Source of the DNA: Coprobacter fastidiosus
GTDB lineage: Bacteria; Bacteroidota; Bacteroidia; Bacteroidales; Coprobacteraceae
Length of the DNA stretch: 64,000 nt
Direction of reading: 5' to 3'
Assembly: GCF_030296935.1 (NCBI RefSeq)
Contig: NZ_AP028032.1
Span: 1,240,001-1,304,000 of the forward strand
Shown: positions 10,754 to 19,015 of the stretch, one piece after another
Layout: every line of letters starts with the position of its first letter
How positions within the stretch are numbered: position 1 is the first letter of the stretch
Program-made: the position numbers and the translations under genes
The notes under the pieces: generated by a model
The model's database searches: none
What the model was told of the DNA's origin: nothing
Seen by the model: the letters and a program-made list of their open reading frames with translations, nothing else

Positions 10754-10766
10754 AATACTGAGTTTT

Positions 10767-10808
10767 TAGCCAGCCTAAATTTTCTTATTGGAAAATTTAG
10801 ACTGGTTA
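10767..10808. terminator. Hairpin between convergent genes
   Basis: CCAGCCTAAATTTTC (10770-10784) pairs with GAAAATTTAGACTGG (10791-10805) with one mismatch and a six-base loop; weaker pairing extends to 10767/10808. It lies between the stop of the HTCS gene and the stop of the barrel gene, so termination is likely, but no U-tract follows on either strand. Confidence 0.5.
10776..10805 (-). repeat. Dispersed intergenic repeat, part 1 (site A)
   Basis: Read on the minus strand this contains TCTAAATTTTCCAATAAGAA, nearly the same as segments at 43791, 50977, 58530 and 59670. Here it forms one arm and loop of the hairpin between two convergent genes. Confidence 0.6.
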
Positions 10809-10818
10809 CTAATCGGTT

Positions 10819-13662
10819 CTAAAAAGAATATGTCGTACCGACCAAGAGATTAGCCGCCGCATCAAACTTTGCAGAACATTTTTTTCCATCGACTTTATCT
10901 CCGAAAAACGAACCTCTCGGTTCAACAAATATACTCAATCTACGATTTATATTGAATTTAGCTTGCATACCGACGATCGCCGTATATGTCGTTTTTGCAT
11001 CTGTAACGTTAGTCGGGAAAGCAGCTCCGACTCCCACAATTCCTATCATATCAAATAATCGATCCGGATCATATCCCGAAAAACAAGAAGTCAGATTTAC
11101 TAAATAATCACTACGTAAAGATAAAATTGTCATCTTATCTGCATCATACCATACCGCAGGACGGAAAGTATTTGTTCCGAAAGACAAACGAACTCCGGAA
11201 ATAGAATTAAACCAATAACCCAACGACACATCTGCATTAAAAGAAAGCTTATCTTTTACTTTTCCTATACGGGAAACAACGGTATTTCCCCAAACACCTG
11301 TACCAACGCCAGCCGAAACGAACGTTGAATTATCAACCTTTTCCGTATTTAAGTATCGCTCCGACCTATTTTTAAACTTGTAGGTCAATCCCAAAAGCAA
11401 ATCTCCGGCAACCACCTGATTCCTGATTCCATCAAATCGATTGAAATATGCCGAAATTTGAGGCTCTAAAAATATATCTAAAGCTGGAGTTACACGAAAT
11501 GCACCCTGCAATCCGGCAGAAATTCCCGGAATAAAACGTATCTTTTTATAAGAGGAAGCTACTCCCAATCCTAACTTAGCACCTAAAATACCGCTTAACG
11601 AAAACAATCTATCCGGATTATATCCTGCAGCAAGAGTACTCAAATTCAGCATATAATCTGCATCCAAACCTCCATGTACAGTAAACTCTCCGCTTTGATC
11701 TTCAACTTGTTCTCCCGATAAAGACAAACGCCATGCCGATAAAGGAGAAAACCAACGTCCTAAAGAAATCCTGCCGATAGGTCCGACATTCATATTCCGA
11801 AACATTTCATTATTAACATAAGTAGATATTCCGCCCGAAACAGAAGCAAAATAAGAAAAGCCTTTTTCACCCTCAAACAGAGAACAACTGGTCTCCCGGT
11901 CATATCCACGGAATGTATAACCGACACCGATATTCACAGTTGGAAGGACCGTTTTATATGTCGATAATCCCGAAAGAGCATTCCGATCGGCAACCCAAAG
12001 AAGATGAGGCTCGAGAAAAAGATTCCAATGAGAAGTAACATTAAATTGCGCCTGCAAACCAGCTTCTAATGCCGGATAGACTTTTTGATTCCGGTAAAAA
12101 GCCGATGGACCGGCAGCTGCGATCAAATTAAATAATCGATCTTCTTTATATCCGGCAAAAACCGATGTTATATTAAACATATAATCAGCTCCTGCTATAA
12201 TTGCATTGTAACGGGTAGCCTTTCCTGCAGGAAAAGCCGAACCGATTATCATCCCCGTACCATTAACTCTCAAACCGGAAATAGCAGTAAACCATTTTCC
12301 TAAAGATATTGTCGCTCTGGCACTTAAAGCTTGCCGAGCAGAAAGTCCCAACTTGGGTCTGGAGACTATTCTCCCTAAACCTCCGCTAAGAGCAATAAAC
12401 ATATTATCAGAAAACACTCTATCAGCAAATTTATCTTGGTTTTTACGGATTTCCCGTTCAACCGTATTATATATTATACCGACACTCAAAGAACCTAAAG
12501 CATCCAATTTCGACACAGTCTTCCCTCCGGCTAAGCGATTCGTATAAAATGACATACGAGGCTCAACGTAAAAGTCTATATCTTTTGTCAGGCGAAGATT
12601 TCCTTGTAAACCAATTCCTGCACCCGGAACAATCGCCGCCTTATCCGTGCTTTTCTTTGCATAAATCCCTTCTATTCCTGCAACCCCGACAACTTCAAAT
12701 AAACGATTCCGGTTGTATCCCCCGAAAGCCGTATTGAAATTCAACAAATAATCAGCTCTCAGTCCAACAGTCTTTAATCGATAATGCACTCCGTTCACAG
12801 GAGCTTTCCAATCTGAGAAACCTCCATCTGCTGAAAAACGAATTCCGGAAACCGGAGTTATCCATCCTCCTATTGCAACTTGCGCAGATGGGCCAAAAAA
12901 GTCGAAAACGCCATTAGAAAACATTTGTCTCGAAATCAATGCACGAGTACCTACCCCTCCGGATATAAACATATTATTTCGGAAAGGACGAAAAAATGCT
13001 GTCGTAACACGTTTCTCGACAGGGATCATCTTATATGAAACCCCAAGCATTACAGATCCGAAAAGATCATATTTACGCCATGAAGACCTATCATCAATAT
13101 TATCTCGATAGATTGACAACTCCGGCTCGATAAACAAATCTACCAAAGGTGATAAATTGAACTTACCTTGAAACCCGCCACTTAGTCCCCACACATGGCG
13201 ATAACTTGCATGACGAAACGCATTATGGTAACTAATACCCAAAATACCGACCAGTTCAAATAATCGATCCGGATTATATCGATTGGCAAATGCGCTCAAA
13301 TTCATAAGATAATCCCAATTAACGCCGATAATTCCAGCTTTATTCCCAGTAAATCCATTATTAACAGACATATAACTGGCATCTAATCCTACACGAGAAC
13401 CTATAACCGGAGTAAACCATTTGCCAACATAAAAAGAAGCCAAAGGACCGACATATATACCGGAAGCTTCACGACTCAGCTTCATATTAGCCCCTAAACC
13501 TCCTGATATGAACATATGGTCAGAAAAACGTCCGGACTCGAACTTCTCGGCTTTACGTCGCTTCTGCAAAGTATAATCCAATCCATTAATCTGAGCTTGA
13601 GTAAATCCTGATACAAAAAACAGACTCAGAACAAACAACCAGAAATATCTCGATGATGACAT
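10819..13662 (-). CDS. Outer-membrane protein of five tandem barrel repeats
   Basis: 947 residues with a signal peptide (MSSSRY...TQAQ). Five repeats of about 180 residues begin near residues 48, 228, 417, 603 and 783. Each has the same order of marks: MFISGGLG-like start, LGKWFTPISGLR-like strand, DYLxNLxSxFxGYNPDRLF-like middle, GLQxxFNxxxxLDIFxEP-like strand, and an aromatic end, with the last residue of the protein Phe. The same marks occur once in the barrel part of the OmpA porin at 63124 (GKWVTPWLG, DLMVNMANLF), so each repeat is probably an OmpA-type beta-barrel unit without a peptidoglycan-binding domain. Third gene of the operon starting at 16314. Whether it folds as five barrels or one large one is unknown, and no enzymatic role is visible. 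Confidence 0.75.
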   Translation of the reverse strand: MSSSRYFWLFVLSLFFVSGFTQAQINGLDYTLQKRRKAEKFESGRFSDHMFISGGLGANMKLSREASGIYVGPLASFYVGKWFTPVIGSRVGLDASYMSVNNGFTGNKAGIIGVNWDYLMNLSAFANRYNPDRLFELVGILGISYHNAFRHASYRHVWGLSGGFQGKFNLSPLVDLFIEPELSIYRDNIDDRSSWRKYDLFGSVMLGVSYKMIPVEKRVTTAFFRPFRNNMFISGGVGTRALISRQMFSNGVFDFFGPSAQVAIGGWITPVSGIRFSADGGFSDWKAPVNGVHYRLKTVGLRADYLLNFNTAFGGYNRNRLFEVVGVAGIEGIYAKKSTDKAAIVPGAGIGLQGNLRLTKDIDFYVEPRMSFYTNRLAGGKTVSKLDALGSLSVGIIYNTVEREIRKNQDKFADRVFSDNMFIALSGGLGRIVSRPKLGLSARQALSARATISLGKWFTAISGLRVNGTGMIIGSAFPAGKATRYNAIIAGADYMFNITSVFAGYKEDRLFNLIAAAGPSAFYRNQKVYPALEAGLQAQFNVTSHWNLFLEPHLLWVADRNALSGLSTYKTVLPTVNIGVGYTFRGYDRETSCSLFEGEKGFSYFASVSGGISTYVNNEMFRNMNVGPIGRISLGRWFSPLSAWRLSLSGEQVEDQSGEFTVHGGLDADYMLNLSTLAAGYNPDRLFSLSGILGAKLGLGVASSYKKIRFIPGISAGLQGAFRVTPALDIFLEPQISAYFNRFDGIRNQVVAGDLLLGLTYKFKNRSERYLNTEKVDNSTFVSAGVGTGVWGNTVVSRIGKVKDKLSFNADVSLGYWFNSISGVRLSFGTNTFRPAVWYDADKMTILSLRSDYLVNLTSCFSGYDPDRLFDMIGIVGVGAAFPTNVTDAKTTYTAIVGMQAKFNINRRLSIFVEPRGSFFGDKVDGKKCSAKFDAAANLLVGTTYSF

Positions 13663-13699
13663 AGCAATATTACTTTCAATCTTTTATTTACGTTCTTTA

Positions 13700-15700
13700 T
13701 CACAATAAATCCATCACATCCGCATCCACTTTGGCCACATCTCTTAAGGACGGATCTAATTCAAAAGCCTTTTCTATGTGATTGATCGCATCCATTACTT
13801 TATCTAACCGATTGGCCGCTATTGCCTTAACATACTCTGATCGGGCTGTTTCAGGTAAATTCTGAGCCTTTTCCCAAGCCTCGTCATTACGTTTCAATGC
13901 TAATAACAACACCACCTCGTTAATGCCACCTTCTTGTCCGAAAGTTGCCAGTGCTTCTTCATAATTGCCGTTTAACGCACGAGTTACAGACTTTAAATAT
14001 TCCGAAGAAACTCCGTCTGGAATCAAAGAAACGACAGAATCAGCTTTTTCATATTTCCAATTGCTCAACAATGCTACAGCCTGATTGGTTAAGACCTCTT
14101 CAGGAGCATCTTTACTAATAAATGATTCTAAAATAGAATCATCGGGTCTACCTTGATTTATATAAAGAGCCGAAAGATTATTCGCCGCTAACATAAATTT
14201 AGGATAAACTTCAAGAGCTTGTTTATAAATCGTTTCTTTCTCTTCATCCGACTCAGCGATTTCAAACATCCGCCAAAATTCATGACGTGACAACTGCTTA
14301 TAATCTTTAAGATAAAGTTCTTTGATCTCTGCATCTGTGAGAAAACGATATATCGAATAATCAAAATTATACTCTACCCGTCTCATTAAAGGCAAATAGT
14401 GCGGTACGATTACACTTCTATAATAAGGGAGTCTGATTATTGCCCGCCATTGTTTATCCGGACTATCGGGATATTTATTTACGATATTTTGTAAATCTTG
14501 AGCCTGCCCGAAAAGAGAATCTCGTCTCATCATTTCGATTGCAGTCTGCCAAGTTTCAACCTTCGAACCTGTCTGAATTTTCAAAAAATCCAGAGTCTCT
14601 TTATTCAAATGCGATAAAATACGATTTACCGCCAAATCCATACGTTTTTTAGCCAAAACAAGGTTTTTATCATGAGGCCCTTCCGGAGAAGAAACACCCA
14701 AGATAGAAAAAGTCTGCAATTTTGCATCCGGATTAGTTTCTATAGAAGACAACCGTTCCCTCAATTTTGCCAATTCCGATGCATTTTTCGGATCTCTATC
14801 ATTGATATCCGCCTTACCAGGTAAAAAGGAAAGTTCTACTTCCCCTCTGTCATTACGCAACTGTAATTCGGGTTTCGGGAAATAGCGTTCATCCGTAATG
14901 TCCTTCGCTTTCAATTTATATTCAAAAAAACGTAAAGGATTAACAAGTCCCCGAGCTATCTGAAAACTATCCGTAAATAAAATCCGGTTATAATTTTCAA
15001 GAGACAATCGAATATCGGCACGAAAATCTTCTTTAAGATTTTCGATATAGGCAGAATCATGGTATGCAACCAATTCTCCGTTCTTAGTCATTTCACTCTT
15101 ACGTATATAAGGCTCTAAAGGATCGTTTTTCAGATCAAACTCATACATACGTTCCTGCGTAAGCGTATATTCTCGCCCATCTGTCACTACAGGTTTTAAC
15201 AAAACACCCTTTTTATGAGTAATATTATATAATGTCGGTTGAACGATAAGTCGGGTATTGCTGGAGAACATCTCCGCAGGTACTTTAAAACGAGTTCTTA
15301 AATGAAAATAATTTCCGACAACCTCGATCTCGGAAGGCTCGAAAATAACCTTATTCTTAATTTTTGCAACGACCGAAACTTCTTGTATTTTTACCGCAGT
15401 AGAAACCAAAACAACATCAATTATCTGGCGTCCTTTTACCTTTATATCTTGCCCGTCATATCCAAGGCATGTAAAATTCAAAATGCCATTTACCGGTACA
15501 ATAACAGAATACTTACCATCTTCATCCGTCAAACCGACCACCTTTTTCGTTTCTTTATTTATAATAGTAACCCCCGCCAAACGCTCTTCATTATTGCCCC
15601 TGACAACTCCTGCCACACGTAAATTTTGAGCAATAATATCAACTCCCGAAAGTAGGAAGATCAAAGCAGATAAAAAACATATCTGTATAAAACTTTTCAT
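13700..15700 (-). CDS. DUF3868-like envelope protein with CarboxypepD_reg, OmpA-like and TPR parts
   Basis: 666 residues from the ATG at 15698-15700; a GTG three codons upstream is possible. A signal peptide (ending near IIAQ) is followed by a carboxypeptidase-regulatory-like plug domain (about 25-105) and a middle domain typical of DUF3868 proteins. An OmpA-like segment contains GVSSPEGPHDKNLVLAKKRM (about 340-360), and the C-terminal third is TPR-like helices. Such proteins occur in fimbria-associated operons of Bacteroidales together with DUF3575 proteins, as here. No fimbrillin gene is adjacent. Spacing is 62 bp to the upstream DUF3575 gene and 37 bp to the downstream five-barrel gene. 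The likely place is the periplasm or outer membrane, in assembly or anchoring. Confidence 0.7.
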   Translation of the reverse strand: MKSFIQICFLSALIFLLSGVDIIAQNLRVAGVVRGNNEERLAGVTIINKETKKVVGLTDEDGKYSVIVPVNGILNFTCLGYDGQDIKVKGRQIIDVVLVSTAVKIQEVSVVAKIKNKVIFEPSEIEVVGNYFHLRTRFKVPAEMFSSNTRLIVQPTLYNITHKKGVLLKPVVTDGREYTLTQERMYEFDLKNDPLEPYIRKSEMTKNGELVAYHDSAYIENLKEDFRADIRLSLENYNRILFTDSFQIARGLVNPLRFFEYKLKAKDITDERYFPKPELQLRNDRGEVELSFLPGKADINDRDPKNASELAKLRERLSSIETNPDAKLQTFSILGVSSPEGPHDKNLVLAKKRMDLAVNRILSHLNKETLDFLKIQTGSKVETWQTAIEMMRRDSLFGQAQDLQNIVNKYPDSPDKQWRAIIRLPYYRSVIVPHYLPLMRRVEYNFDYSIYRFLTDAEIKELYLKDYKQLSRHEFWRMFEIAESDEEKETIYKQALEVYPKFMLAANNLSALYINQGRPDDSILESFISKDAPEEVLTNQAVALLSNWKYEKADSVVSLIPDGVSSEYLKSVTRALNGNYEEALATFGQEGGINEVVLLLALKRNDEAWEKAQNLPETARSEYVKAIAANRLDKVMDAINHIEKAFELDPSLRDVAKVDADVMDLL

Positions 15701-15762
15701 CGTGTACACTTAATTATATTTTACCACAAATACACTGTATTATCAACACAAAATATATAAAA

Positions 15763-16314
15763 TCAGCGCAGTATATAAACAAAAGAGAGAGCTAACTTCA
15801 CAGGGACAAGCGCCCATCCCCTATCATTGACAGATAAAGGTCGAGGTTCTGTATTAGGATATTTATATTGACGGTAACGAAGAGCTCCTATCCCTACCGA
15901 TGCTTCAAAATTCCAATGTTTATTGATCACTACTGCATAACCGTATGTCACACCTGCAGCGACAGCGTCTCCGTAATAGTATTTACGTTTCAGCAATGCA
16001 TCGTAACTGGTATAAAAAGCTGTAGCTCCTAAATAGTGCCGGGACATAGGTCTACCGAACCAATACCTTAATTCAGGTTGTACTAAAACATGCTTCAAAT
16101 CTAAAGATGAACCGGGAAACCAAACGTTAAATGAAGCTGAAAGATCTAACGATAAATGATTACTTAATACAAATTCAGCACCTAAATTCGGAGAAACAGT
16201 CGCCCATTGTACTAAATTGGTCTTCAACGCCAATTTTTGTGCATATCCATTGATTGAAAACAAACAAAGTAAAATAAAACAAATTTTACGGCAATGTACA
16301 ATTTTCGCTTTCAA
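15763..16314 (-). CDS. DUF3575-family outer-membrane barrel protein
   Basis: 183 residues: signal peptide (FILLCLFSINGYAQ) and a small beta-barrel with the DUF3575 signature. ALKTNLVQWATVSPNLGAEF comes at the start, followed by KHVLVQPELRYWFG in the middle. First gene of the three-gene minus-strand operon. The only start that includes the signal peptide is a TTG at 16312-16314. The upstream frame closes without an ATG, and no in-frame ATG occurs before the mature part. Either TTG is used or the true start has been altered. Confidence 0.78.
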   Translation of the reverse strand: MKAKIVHCRKICFILLCLFSINGYAQKLALKTNLVQWATVSPNLGAEFVLSNHLSLDLSASFNVWFPGSSLDLKHVLVQPELRYWFGRPMSRHYLGATAFYTSYDALLKRKYYYGDAVAAGVTYGYAVVINKHWNFEASVGIGALRYRQYKYPNTEPRPLSVNDRGWALVPVKLALSFVYILR

Positions 16315-16532
16315 AGAAATAAATTTAAATAAAGAATTTCACACCTAAAACTATACACACGACAATAAATTATCTTTTTATTTTAGTAACTTATTGTCAA
16401 AAAATCATGGCAAAAATACATAAATAAAATTGATTAACAATCTAAAAGCGATTTTTAGTACACAAAAATTATATTTAAAATATAATTCTATAAAACACAA
16501 AAACAGTATTTATCAATAATCGCTTTCACCCG

Positions 16533-16562
16533 TTTACAGCCTAAGAGCTATTTTTATATTTG
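16533..16562 (+). promoter_or_regulatory. Possible housekeeping promoter upstream of the trehalose operon
   Basis: TATATTTG at 16555-16562 is a perfect Bacteroides -7 element. The -33 match (TTTA at 16533-16536, spacer 18) is poor. If used, it gives a leader of about 175 bases containing the hairpin at 16612-16652. Confidence 0.35.
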
Positions 16563-16611
16563 ATTTAATCCTGTCGCAATTCGGCAAAACCAACTACTTC
16601 CCCTATCTACA

Positions 16612-16652
16612 ACCTTTTCAAAAAGAAAAGCACTTTTTCATTTTGAAAAGGT
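16612..16652 (+). terminator. Leader hairpin with U-tract (attenuator candidate)
   Basis: ACCTTTTCAAAA (16612-16623) pairs perfectly with TTTTGAAAAGGT (16641-16652), and an inner helix of six pairs closes a three-base loop. ATTTTTAT follows on the plus strand. No plus-strand gene precedes it, so it is not an ordinary gene-end terminator. Confidence 0.45.
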
Positions 16653-16718
16653 ATTTTTATAGAATAAATAACCATATTATACTAAATATCAAATATTTAC
16701 ATAAAACAAATTTATATA

Positions 16719-16734
16719 TGGCATGCCCTTTGCT
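16719..16734 (+). promoter_or_regulatory. Sigma-54 (-24/-12) promoter of the trehalose operon
   Basis: TGGCATGCCCTTTGCT matches the RpoN consensus TGGCACGNNNNTTGCW at all but one defined position, with the required ten bases between GG and GC. The predicted start of transcription (about 16745) is within a base or two of the ATG at 16746, so the mRNA would be nearly leaderless. A sigma-54 activator gene lies downstream at 21016. Confidence 0.6.
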
Positions 16735-16745
16735 CAAGTTATAAT

Positions 16746-19004
16746 ATGAAACTATATATTATATCAAATAGATTACCGGCCAAAGCCTGTAAAGAGAAAA
16801 ACGGCACATTCATTTTTTCTCGAAGTGAAGGAGGATTAGCGACAGGGTTAAATTCTCTAAAAACCACCGACGAGAAACATTGGATCGGATGGCCGGGTAT
16901 TTGTGTAGATAAAAAAGAGGACGAACAGATCATTTCAGAACAATTAGAAAAATTAAATTTCCACCCCGTCTTTTTATCATGCGATCAATATAAAAATTAC
17001 TATGAAGGATATAGTAATAGTACAATTTGGCCCTTATGCCACTATTTTTTCGCATATACAGAATATAAAAACTGTTTTTGGAAAGCTTATCAAGAAGTAA
17101 ATGCTCTTTTCTGTGAAAAAATTTGCAGTATCGTATCCGCAGATGATTATGTTTGGATACAAGATTATCAGTTAATGCTGCTACCGGGCATGCTGCGAAA
17201 ACGCATGCCCCATCTGCGTATCGGTTATTTCCACCATATACCTTTTCCCTCATACGAATTATTCAGAATTTTGCCTGAGCGAGGAGAAATTCTACAAGGA
17301 TTATTGGGTGCTGATTTCATCGCATTCCATACACACGATTATATGCGTCATTTCATCAGTGCAGCAGAACGGGTACTCAACATAGACTTCCAATTAGACG
17401 AAATTCAAATAGGAAATCGGGTTATACGTGTCGAAGCATTACCTATGGGTATCAATTATGATCTTTATCATAGTGTATCGGAAAATCCTGAAGTACAAAA
17501 GGCCATCAATCGCTTTCAAAATTTGTTCGGCAACCATAAAATGATATTATCCGTCGATCGATTAGATTACAGCAAAGGAATTTTACATCGTTTATGGGGC
17601 TTTTCTCTATTCTTAGAACACCATCCCGAATACCTCGGTAAAGTGACATTAGCGATGGTAATCGTACCATCGAGAGATCAAGTAAATCAATATGCAGAAT
17701 TAAAAACTAAAATAGACGAAGAAATAGGAGCAATCAATGGAAAATATTCAACAATAGACTGGACACCCGTATGCTATTTCTATCATGGATTTTCTTTTGA
17801 AGAATTAGCCGCTATGTACTTTGTTGCAGATATAGCATTAGTTACTCCACTGCGTGACGGGATGAACTTAGTAGCTAAGGAATATGTCGCAACAAAACAA
17901 AACAATCCCGGAGTACTGATACTAAGCGAAATGGCCGGTTGTGCGGTAGAACTAACAGATGCCATACAAATTAATCCGAACGATATTGAGGAAATAGAAC
18001 AAGCTATCGTAAAAGCATTAGAAATGCCTGAAAGAGAACAAAAAAACAGAATTAATCACATGCAGGCAATTTTATCTAATCAAACTATTAACAAATGGGC
18101 TGCAGATTTTATGACCGAATGGAATGATATATGCAGCAAAAATCAACGATTCAGATTAAAACGCATTGTAGGTCCTGTTATAAGTGACATACGATCGAGA
18201 TATAAACATGCTCATAAACGTCTTATATTACTTGATTACGACGGAACATTGACCGCTATACGAAATCGTCCGGAAGATGCCAAACCCGATCCTGAACTGA
18301 TAGAATTGTTGCAACAATTAGCGGAAGATAAAAAAAATCATATCGTAATCAATAGCGGAAGAGACCATCTGACTTTAGAAAAATGGTTGGGACAACTGCC
18401 TATATCTTTTGCCGCTGAGCATGGGGCATTTTATAAAGAAAACGGGAAATGGAATAAAAATATACAATCGACCGAATGGAGTCCATCTTTACTCTCTACA
18501 TTAAAACTCTTTGTATCTAAAACCCCCCGTTCTCACCTCGAAGTAAAAGATACGGCACTGGCATTTCATTACCGACAGACAGACAGTTGGTTAGGAGCAC
18601 TACGTGCTCAACAATTAACCAATTCTTTAATAAAAATATGCTTACAGCAAAAATTACAAATATTACAAGGAGATAAAGTAGTCGAAATTAAATCTCCACA
18701 CTGTAACAAAGGCTCTGAAGTAAATCGCTTACTTCAAAAAGACCACTACGATTTTATACTGGCCATAGGGGACGATGTGACTGATGACGACATGTTCCAA
18801 GCGCTTCCGTCAACATCTGTTACCGTAAAAATCGGAACTGCATCAAAAAATGCACGATACAATCTGACTGCTCAATCAGAAGTCATACCTTTTCTCCAAG
18901 CTCTAATACATCGAGATTTATTTCAACAAAAAAATCTCGACAGAAAGGAGAATATTTTTTCTATTATGAATTTCTTCAAAAAATTACTTCCAAACAACAA
19001 ATAA
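16746..19004 (+). CDS. Bifunctional trehalose-6-phosphate synthase/phosphatase
   Basis: 752 residues. The N-terminal two thirds are a GT20 trehalose-6-phosphate synthase. They start with the conserved IISNRLP motif and contain VWIQDYQLMLLPGMLR, GYFHHIPFPS and a VDRLDYSKGI-type segment. From about 490 a HAD-type phosphatase follows, with LDYDGTLT carrying nucleophile D497 and D499, and GDDVTDDDMF near the end. The protein would make trehalose from UDP-glucose and glucose-6-phosphate via trehalose-6-phosphate, in the cytoplasm. The conserved N-terminus fixes the ATG although it lies only 11 bases after the sigma-54 element. The GH15 gene follows after 11 bp, probably in the same transcript. Fusions of this kind are frequent in Bacteroidetes. 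Confidence 0.95.
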   Translation: MKLYIISNRLPAKACKEKNGTFIFSRSEGGLATGLNSLKTTDEKHWIGWPGICVDKKEDEQIISEQLEKLNFHPVFLSCDQYKNYYEGYSNSTIWPLCHYFFAYTEYKNCFWKAYQEVNALFCEKICSIVSADDYVWIQDYQLMLLPGMLRKRMPHLRIGYFHHIPFPSYELFRILPERGEILQGLLGADFIAFHTHDYMRHFISAAERVLNIDFQLDEIQIGNRVIRVEALPMGINYDLYHSVSENPEVQKAINRFQNLFGNHKMILSVDRLDYSKGILHRLWGFSLFLEHHPEYLGKVTLAMVIVPSRDQVNQYAELKTKIDEEIGAINGKYSTIDWTPVCYFYHGFSFEELAAMYFVADIALVTPLRDGMNLVAKEYVATKQNNPGVLILSEMAGCAVELTDAIQINPNDIEEIEQAIVKALEMPEREQKNRINHMQAILSNQTINKWAADFMTEWNDICSKNQRFRLKRIVGPVISDIRSRYKHAHKRLILLDYDGTLTAIRNRPEDAKPDPELIELLQQLAEDKKNHIVINSGRDHLTLEKWLGQLPISFAAEHGAFYKENGKWNKNIQSTEWSPSLLSTLKLFVSKTPRSHLEVKDTALAFHYRQTDSWLGALRAQQLTNSLIKICLQQKLQILQGDKVVEIKSPHCNKGSEVNRLLQKDHYDFILAIGDDVTDDDMFQALPSTSVTVKIGTASKNARYNLTAQSEVIPFLQALIHRDLFQQKNLDRKENIFSIMNFFKKLLPNNK

Positions 19005-19015
19005 TAAAAACGAAT

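Larger units (their letters stand above)
16315..16745. other. 431 bp divergent intergenic region
   Basis: Separates the DUF3575 operon from the trehalose operon. It contains a housekeeping-type -7 match, a strong hairpin with a short U-tract and a sigma-54-type element directly before the trehalose gene, listed separately. No protein-coding frame was recognised. Confidence 0.6.

Noticed and set aside
16725-16732. GCCCTTTG as a housekeeping -7 element for the trehalose operon
   Set aside because: Lacks the TA of the consensus and any -33 element; the same bases fit a sigma-54 promoter far better.
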